Assembly (NCBI GenBank): GCA_017163975.1
Contig: JAFFSR010000343.1
Location: 3,790,001-3,854,000 of the forward strand
From: Anastatus disparis
Lineage: Eukaryota > Arthropoda > Insecta > Hymenoptera > Eupelmidae
Direction of reading: 5' to 3'
DNA length: 64,000 nt
Part shown: in pieces, positions 57,674 through 64,000 of the stretch
Position numbering within the stretch: the stretch's first letter is position 1
Layout of the letters: each line of letters begins with the position of its first letter
The notes under the pieces: model-generated
Told to the model about the DNA's origin: nothing
What the model saw: only the letters and a program-made list of their open reading frames with translations
The model's database searches: none
Made by a program: the position numbers and the translations under genes

Positions 57674-57870
57674 AGATGACAAATATTTCTATCGGTCTTA
57701 CAGTCAATTTAAAATCTATATAATAAAATAAATATGGACAATCAGACTGCTCTTGTTTATAATCACCCCCATAGAATAACCTGAAATAAAAACTTAAAAA
57801 TTAACTGGAAAGAAACCTGAAAATAAATAAAATTAGTAAAGCACAATCTGACTGTCCCCCACCACCAAAA
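57674..57870 (+). repeat. Left inverted repeat of the PLE
   Basis: Reverse complement of 60312-60521. Contains TATTTCTATCGGTCTTACAG, GACTGCTCTTGTTTATAATC and the block ending GTCCCCCACCACCAAAAA. The plus strand then leads directly into the ORF. Confidence 0.85.
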
Positions 57871-57913
57871 ATTTTGAATATCTTGTTCGGAAAAAACACT
57901 CTCAAATCTATCA

Positions 57914-60022
57914 TTACAATGGTAATGAAGGTTGGTTCAGAAATCTGACTGATAGAGTAATACCAACGAAGATAGACGCTTATAGAAGAACACTTCTGGT
58001 TTAAATTTTTGTAACCCAACTTGGGTCACTTTTTAACACGTACGTATATCTATATATATCATATATATAGATATAAACTACATGGGATTTAGTGCTGCCC
58101 CTAGCGGCTGGGTCACCGTAAACCTAACCTCTTTTCCGACATCGCACCCATATAGAAGTACGCTTCTATAAGCGTCTATCTTCGTTGGTAATACCTAGTA
58201 AAGTGGTGAATTTTATGTCAAGGGGAACAGGGTTTGCTTTACTATACTTGAACAATGATCTTCCGATCAAAGAAATTATTGCAGATGTGGAAAGTAGTGT
58301 TGTTGGTTTTAATGATAAATTGAAGAAAGATTGTAAAGAATCATTGGTTAAGATTATAGGGAATTTTAAAAGGGAGAATAGATTCAATAATTTTATTTAT
58401 GGGAACTTGTGTCATGATTTAAAGGTAACAAAAAAAAAAAATTTTTGAGGGATAAGGTAGACACAATTTTTCAAAGGGCTGATAAGGGTAATGTAACGGT
58501 AGCTTCATTTAAGGGGGAATACATGAATCATATAAAGCTTCTTTTGGATGATGACACCACTTATAAGAAAATTAGAAATCCACATATAAATAAGTTACAA
58601 GATAGTTTAAAAGATTTATTGTTATATTGGAAAAAGAAGGATTTTATAGATGAAAAAATTTTTAAATTTCTAAAATGTGAAAATGGTACAGTTGCAAAGT
58701 GTTATGGGCTTCCTAAGATTCATAAAGAACAGCTGACATATAGAATAATAATATCGTCATTTAATTTTCCTACGTATAAACTTGCACGGTTTTTGTCTGA
58801 TATTTTAATTAATGTAGTTGGAAAAACTAATTCTTTTGTTGAAGATAGTTGGAATTTTTATGATATTATAAAAGATATTGTTATTCCGAATGATCATAAA
58901 ATGATTTCGTTGGACGTTGTATCTCTGTTTACGAATATACCTCTTGAGATGATCAATGAGATCATTTGCAAGAGGTGGTCTAATATCAGTTTATATACTA
59001 ATTTAACTCAGAGTGAAATGATTAAAGCACTTCAATTGGTTTTGAATAATACAGTTTTTTCTTTTGATAAAATTTTTTATGAGCAGAGGTATGGTTGTCC
59101 GATGGGATCACCATTGTCACCTGTGATAGCTAATTTGGTGATGGAAAAATTGAAGGGTGTTGCTTTATCGAAGTTGAGTTTTGAGCCAATAATTTATAAA
59201 AGATATGTTGATGACATCTTTGCTGTGGTGCCAGATTGTTTTGTGGATGAAATGGTTGATTTTTTTAATTCTGTTCATGATAGAATTAAATTTACTAAAG
59301 AAATAGAGTCAGATAATTAGTTGAGTTTTTTGGATATTAAAGTAATTAGAGACAGTAATAATAAAGTTAAACTAAATTGGTATAGAAAGCCAACTTGGTC
59401 TGGTAGATTTTTAAATTTTAATTCACATCACCAGTTCGGAAACAAAATTGGTACTTTGAAGGGTGTGATTGATCGCGCGATTAAGTTATCACATATAGAT
59501 TTCAGAAAAGAAAATTTGAACATTGTTAGAAAGGCTTTTGTTAGTAATAGTTATCCAATCGAATTCAATAGAATGATTGAGGAGAGGGTGAATGAAATTT
59601 ATAATAGTAATTCATAAAAGAAAATTTATGTAGAAACTAGAAGCTTGTATTTTGTTTTACCGCATGTTAGAGGATTGTCAGAAAGAATTAGAAATGAATT
59701 CAAAAAACATAAAATTCAAATTTTCTTTAGAAATAATAATAATTTAGGTAGGTTTTTTAATAATTGTAAAGACAAAGATGAAAAGGATGAAAAATCGGGA
59801 GTCGTTTACAAGATCAATTGTAATGATTGTGATAAATATTATATTGGACAGACAAGTAGATATTTAAAGAAACGAATTTATGAACATAAATATAGTTTGA
59901 GAAGTCCAAATGTTGTGTCGGGTTTGAAGCAACATTGTTTGAATTCCGTTCATTCTTTTGATTTTGTGAATGTTGAAATTTTAGAAAATATTATTAAAAA
60001 TAAATTTAAAAGGAAGTTTTGA
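57914..60022 (+). pseudogene. PLE polyprotein: reverse transcriptase plus GIY-YIG endonuclease
   Basis: The enzyme nicks DNA with GIY-YIG and copies element RNA with an RT related to telomerase. The N-terminal NGNEGWFRNLTDRV (57914-57963) is separated by a MITE from VVNFMSRGTGFAL (~58203). A frameshift lies at the A run near 58430-58440. The frame 58445-60022 then holds the RT: CYGLPKIHKE (~58700), ISLDVVSLFTNIP (~58905), RYGCPMGSPLSPVIANLVME (~59086) and an intact YVDD (~59205). A TAG stop is at 59318-59320 before LSFLDIKV, and a TAA at 59615-59617. The GIY-YIG domain at ~59800-59890 has VVYKINCNDCDKYYIGQTSR with a Cys pair typical of PLEs. Only three ORF-breaking mutations plus the MITE: a comparatively young copy. 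Confidence 0.88.
57964..58187. mobile_element. 224 bp MITE inserted in the PLE reading frame
   Basis: Ends CAACGAAGATAGACGCTTAT and its inverted partner ending CTTCGTTG. It is flanked by GTAATAC on both sides (57957-57963, 58188-58194), or GTAATACC if the end base is counted as target. A 7-8 bp duplication suggests hAT-type (8 bp) or another non-TA superfamily, unlike the TA and TTAA elements elsewhere in the window. Confidence 0.85.
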
Positions 60023-60194
60023 GAATATTCACAGTTTTCAGAATAAAAATAATGTAACTTTAATGTTAGAATCAAGTAAATTAAATAGTATTTATCATCC
60101 TTTTCTAACATAATATAGAATTAAAGTGGTGGAGGTATATTAACTGATATTGGTGTTGGATGTATATTTATAATGTTTTTGATGGTGGAGGGGA

Positions 60195-60311
60195 TATTCA
60201 AATAATTTTTTAGGTATAAATTGGGAGTCGTGCGGCGAGAGGACTTCAGTCCTTGAGGATGAGCAGTAGCGTGCTTGAAACGTTGGACATTTTTGAAGAT
60301 CACAATCGAAA
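60195..60311 (+). other. PLE 3' non-coding region with hammerhead-like motif
   Basis: GATGAGCA, then GTAGCG, then TGCTTGAAAC near 60258-60281 gives a GCA/TGC stem between GATGA and GAAAC, the arrangement of hammerhead stem II in Penelope elements. The expected core CTGATGA reads AGGATGA, so it is either degenerate or a chance likeness. Confidence 0.35.
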
Positions 60312-60521
60312 AAAGGTTTTTTGGTGGTGGGGACAGTCAGATTGTGCTTTACTAATTTTATTTATTTTCAGGTTTCTTCCCAGTTAATTTTTAAGTTTTT
60401 ATTTCAGGTTATTCGACGGGGGTGATTATAAACAAGGGCAGTCTGACTGTCCATATTTATTTTATTATTTTATTATATAGATTTTAAATTGACTGTAAGA
60501 CCGATAGAAATATTTGTCATC
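60312..60521 (-). repeat. Right inverted repeat of the PLE
   Basis: Partner of 57674-57870 with a few indels, starting TTTTTTGGTGGTGGGGACAG and ending AATATTTGTCAT. Confidence 0.85.
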
Positions 60522-60616
60522 TTAATTCAAATTATTGCAATAATTTTTCAGTAAAGATGGATATAAAACCTTCAATTTGTTTTTTTGTAAATGTCTGTAC
60601 GATAATTTTTTACTGA

Positions 60617-61278
60617 CTAGGAGAGTATTACAACTCTGGATCACGGATTTTGCTCAAACTTTTGGATAAGTTTCCAAATGTCAAAATATGAAAGGAAACA
60701 GAATTTTAGACACCAACGCTTAATATTTCCCTAGTTATAGGTAATTAAAGAATATCACTAAAAAAGTCACTAGATTTTTAAACGCATATAGTTCCTTAGC
60801 ATTGATATCTAGAAGCTTGAAACTTTTTAAATGAAAGCTGATCTCAAATCCTTTCGAAATAGTAGTTATATCATGTCAAAATATTATTTTTTCCCAAAGT
60901 TATAGCGTAATAAACATTAGACCCAATTTCAGCTTTTGTTATTAATTAATGTTTTAAAAATAAAAATCGGGTCCAATGTTTATCACGCTATAACTTTGGG
61001 AAAAAATAATATTTTCACATGCTTTAACTACTATTTCGAAATAATTTGAGCTCAGCTTTCATTTAAAAAAAGTTTCAAGCTTCTAGATATTAATGCTATG
61101 GAACTATATACGTTTAAAAATCTAGTAACTTTTTTAGTGATTTGCTTTAATTGCCTATAACTAGGGACATATTAAGAGTTGGCGTCTAAAATTCTGTTTC
61201 CTTTCATATTTTGACATTTGGAAACTTATCCTAAAGTTTGAGCCAAATCCGTTATCCCGAGTTGTGATACTCTCCTAG
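60617..61278. mobile_element. Foldback element FB-G inside the right arm of FB-F
   Basis: 662 bp. Ends CTAGGAGAGTATTACAACTC and partner GAGTTGTGATACTCTCCTAG; arms of ~310 bp (60617-~60930, ~60960-61278), moderately diverged. TA lies just inside each outer C/G, so TA duplication is likely. On each side is a copy of the same ~70 bp FB-F arm sequence (60547-60616 and ~61297-61366). No ORF. Confidence 0.85.
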
Positions 61279-61667
61279 TGAGTTACAGCCTTTTTCAGTA
61301 AAGATAAATATAAAACCTTTAATTTGCTTTTTTGCAAATGTCTGTACGATAATTTTTTACTGAATTACATCCTTTTAAAGATTAATTTCATTCTTTTCTT
61401 CAAACAGCGATATCTCAGTCAAAAAAACTTGAAAGCAGACTCGTAGAAAACAAAATCAAAGCTAAAGAGTTGAACTTTATGAAGCAATATTTTACAAGTA
61501 CAAAAAAAATTATTGAAACCCGTGTGAACTGAGAAAGTAGATGCAAAGTTATCGAATTTTAGCGTAGTTTTGTGTATTGCTTGATAGGAGCATTAAATTT
61601 CTAGTTAAGAAAATGACAATGTATGGCATCTAAAAACTGAAAGAAAGACCTTTAATTTGCCTTTTTG

Positions 61668-61703
61668 TCCTAGGTCGCAAAATGACCATTTTGCGACCTA
61701 GGA
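61668..61703. repeat. Perfect 17-bp-arm palindrome
   Basis: TCCTAGGTCGCAAAATG, a 2-base centre (AC), then its exact reverse complement. It sits exactly where the arm of FB-F stops matching its partner. Could be an extruding cruciform, a footprint of two opposed element ends, or a minimal foldback. Confidence 0.9.
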
Positions 61704-62300
61704 AAGGCCTCACCATACCTTAAAAAAATCGTTTTTTTGTATTTTATTATTTTTCTCGTATTCCAGTCGGTCTACCCTTCTGAAAAAAATCATGCAAGTC
61801 GAAAATTAATTCACAAATCATGAGATTTTTTTCGAATGATGATTATTTGATACCGAGTCACTTTAAAAAATTTTTTTTCTTTAAAATCTTTCTTATTTTT
61901 TTTTCAGAGGGGACTGCAGGGCTGAATTTCATAAATTTCATGTATTTTATTGAAAGACACTTCCCTGAATTTTTTCAGAACATTTCCGTTGAAGCCTCAT
62001 CTCTAAAAATGCAAAAAACGTTTTTTTTAGCAATTTTTGACATTTTCCGGGAATTTTCAGGAATAATTAGCATTGAAAATACATATGAGTGACGGCAATA
62101 ATCTCTATTTATGCAATCAGGGATATACAAGTTCTAAACAAAGAGTATTTGAGCCCAAACAAATATATTTATAAGAGCAAAATTGAAAAAATTTAGAGAA
62201 TAAACGTTTTAAAAACACGCTTTTATAAAAGAGAAAATACACTAAAAAGTATTAAATAAATTAATTTACTTCCTTGAAATTACTTTTATACAGTTCATCG
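61704..62300. other. Unassigned sequence
   Basis: A plus-strand frame of 90 codons (61820-62092), rich in Phe and Ile, looks like AT-biased non-coding sequence rather than protein. No repeat recognised. Confidence 0.4.
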
Positions 62301-62304
62301 CAAT

Positions 62305-62342
62305 ATTAAGAGAAAATTTTTGCTGTAAAATTTTCTCTTAAT
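62305..62342. repeat. Perfect hairpin, 16-bp arms
   Basis: ATTAAGAGAAAATTTT, loop TGCTGT, then the exact complement. Pairing extends four to five bases outward with a one-base bulge (GCAAT/ATTGC). Confidence 0.9.
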
Positions 62343-62350
62343 TATTGCAA

Positions 62351-63107
62351 TCGAACGATAACATAACCCCATTACCTTATGATTATTTCAATTCAAATTG
62401 ATTTGAGAACTTTAATAGCAATTATGGCAAATAAAAAGAAACAAAAATTGAAATTCTTTATGATCTTCTTCACTATTTGACATCGATCATTTATTATTTC
62501 AAACAAAATATTAAAATATAATACAGTTTCCACTTTAGTCTATAGTAAAACATCCTCATAAGTTTTAGGGCTATACCATGTGACCTACCACGTGACCAAT
62601 AATAATCATAAACACTCTCTGCGAATAAATTCCAGCCAAAGTATTTCCGTAGACAACAGAGCTCTTCGTACGCGTTCATACCCTGGTAGCAAACCCATCG
62701 CAATTTTGCTACAATTTCGCAAGCACACAAATTTTTCAGATATCCATACGTGGTCTGCTTCCGACTTTTATTATGTTTTTGCTGACAGATGATAACAAGA
62801 GACGCATGCAGCAGAACTTTGGCTGAAATTTATTCGCAGGGAGCGTTTATGATTACTATTGTTCAAGTGGTAGGTCTCGTGGTATACCCCCGAAACTTAT
62901 GAGGATGTTTTACTATAAACTAAAGTGCCGACTGTATTATATTTCAATATTTTCTTTGAAATAATAAATGATCGATGTCAAATAGTGAAGAAGATCATAA
63001 AAAATTTACATATTTGTTTCTTTTTAATTGCCATAATTGCTATTAACGTTTTTAAATCAATTTAAATAGAAATAATCATAAGCTAATGGCGTTATTTTAT
63101 CGTTCGA
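62351..63107. mobile_element. Foldback element FB-H
   Basis: 757 bp with ends TCGAACGATAA...TTATCGTTCGA and arms of ~320 bp (e.g. GACATCGATCATTTATTATTTC at 62481 pairs inverted near 62963). The loop ~62680-62800 is less AT-rich. Both short open frames inside are by-products of the inverted repeat. No clear target duplication. Confidence 0.85.
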
Positions 63108-63590
63108 GTAAATAGATTTTCATGAAACATATGATCAGATTCATATATACATTTATGAATAAGTAAAAGTGAAGTTAATCAACCTTATACTTTCAACTGC
63201 GTTGATCAATTTAATTCTTTGATACCATTTACTTTTTGATTTGGAAAAAAAAGACTTCATTTTACTATTCCCCAATGTGTTTTTACAATTATTTACACAG
63301 CAACAACTGTTATATGACATAATAAAACATAAGAAAATAATTTTTTCTGTTTAAAATCTTTTAATGTTACAGAATTTAAACAATGGAGATTTGCTTAATT
63401 TTATGATTCTGTGTTCAAAAATACATTATATTGGGACACTTTATTGTGAAAATAAATTATGTCAATTTTTTATAGATCGTAAATTGAAAATATAACCTGA
63501 ATTTATAAAGATCTCAGGTAAGATCTCAGATGAGATGACGGGTGGGCAAAGTCATCTTCGAGGAAGTTTAAGTGGGGAGGCATCTTTGGG
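63108..63590. other. AT-rich spacer
   Basis: No gene or repeat recognised. Confidence 0.4.
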
Positions 63591-63735
63591 TCGAGGCGAG
63601 TTGATAGAATGTCGTTAAGTTGATAGTTGTAGAAAATGCATAGGGATAGGGAAATGTATAGGGGAAAATATAGAGGGTAGGAGAATGTATATGGGTAGGG
63701 GAATATATAGGAGATAGGGAAATATATAGGGCTGA
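63590..63735 (+). repeat. Purine-rich minisatellite
   Basis: Imperfect ~16-20 bp units of the form TATAGGGATAGGGAAATGTA repeated about six times. The minus-strand frame with repeated Tyr-Pro-Phe words (63503-63763) reflects the repeat, not a gene. Confidence 0.75.
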
Positions 63736-64000
63736 TTCCATTCAGATTCATGCAGGCCGTCACTGATCGAATTTTTTTTTTTCTTCTAAGTAATAAAAAT
63801 ACCTTCTATTATGTATATAAAGATAAAATTTACCTCGTAGAACGCTCAAAAAATTTTTTTTTTTTACTACAGCAATTCTAGTGTTGGATGTAAAAACGAA
63901 AATTCAAAAATTGAAAATGAACCTCTACTTTTAAATGACTATAGCTCCGTCAATTTTTAACCTTTTTGAGCGTTCTTTTAACAAAAGTGTGCGGAATTTT
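63736..64000. other. Unassigned end of window
   Basis: A GAACGCTC near 63839 and GAGCGTTC near 63968 are inverted, with AAAAAATTT/CAATTTTTAACC context, so another foldback arm may start here. Not resolvable at the window edge. Confidence 0.35.

Larger units (their letters stand above)
57634..60523 (+). mobile_element. Penelope-like retroelement (PLE) with inverted terminal repeats
   Basis: 2.9 kb element inside the right arm of FB-F. Flanking copies AATTAAAATTATT (57621-57633) and AATTCAAATTATT (60524-60536) form a 13-bp target duplication with one mismatch. Inverted repeats of ~200 bp (57674-57870 and 60312-60521) flank one long RT plus GIY-YIG frame. A secondary MITE sits in the ORF at 57964-58187. 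Inverted pLTR-like ends and a GIY-YIG endonuclease define Penelope elements. Confidence 0.88.
55206..61670 (-). mobile_element. Tc1-like element FB-F with long arms, right arm split by later insertions
   Basis: The left arm ~55320-55810 is the reverse complement of three separated right-arm pieces: 57555-57660, ~60525-60616 and ~61290-61668. A Penelope-like element and a foldback occupy the gaps. The transposase (56260-57273, minus) lies between the arms. Sequence at 55206-55320 may be the outer left end; the matching right end is missing or replaced by the palindrome at 61668. Low-complexity A/T runs fill 56100-56230. Confidence 0.7.

Noticed and set aside
1..64000. CRISPR arrays, bacterial operons or prophage
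   Set aside because: No short regularly spaced repeats with unique spacers; gene content, introns and repeats are eukaryotic.

Overview
This window looks like AT-rich nuclear DNA from an arthropod, most likely an insect and perhaps a hymenopteran. The evidence is eukaryotic and indirect: BEL/Pao, Ty3/gypsy, CR1-group, I-group and Penelope retroelements, Tc1/mariner and pogo-like DNA transposons, a tRNA-derived SINE, TTAA-flanked MITEs and several satellites. I see no intact host gene, and every recognisable coding region is broken. The locus is a gene-poor graveyard of nested mobile elements.

Layout. 0.6-7.8 kb is a pogo/Tigger-like DNA element with ~0.45-0.6 kb terminal inverted repeats (TIRs). 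It carries a GAAGCTTC-rich tandem array, a tRNA-like Pol III promoter and a broken transposase. Two copies of one ~390 bp TTAA MITE family lie inside it. 8.3-12.3 kb is a decayed BEL/Pao pol with another TTAA MITE in its integrase. 12.9-14.6 kb holds two related short TTAA MITEs. 15.3-18.3 kb has two tandem arrays around a Polinton/Maverick-type packaging-ATPase fragment. 18.78-20.64 kb is an almost perfect foldback with two 891 bp arms. 21.4-26.3 kb is a Tc1-like element with ~1 kb TIRs. 26.4-31.4 kb is a CR1-group LINE on the minus strand. 32.0-36.4 kb is a gypsy-like element reduced to gag and protease.

36.5-37.8 kb is an array of GGAATATTCC-type palindromes. 37.8-42.05 kb is a foldback element that contains a SINE and a second foldback (38.56-41.43 kb). 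42.2-53.2 kb is a satellite with a 7-monomer higher-order repeat. It is split by an I-group LINE (44.4-52.98 kb), which is split by a second copy of the inner foldback (45.99-49.23 kb), which is split by a TTAA MITE. 53.6-55.0 kb has two further inverted-repeat elements. 55.2-61.7 kb is a Tc1-like element whose right arm carries a Penelope-like element (57.63-60.52 kb) and another foldback. 62.35-63.1 kb is one more foldback.

The most notable observation is that both copies of the inner foldback carry the same ~0.67 kb fragment resembling the largest subunit of RNA polymerase III (POLR3A/RPC1), from the bridge-helix end to the trigger-loop region, with shared disabling lesions. This looks like a foldback ('Pack'-type) transposon that captured a piece of an essential host gene and then multiplied. 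The nesting and the empty sites within the window give a relative order of insertions. All family assignments come from reading motifs by eye; no database search was run.
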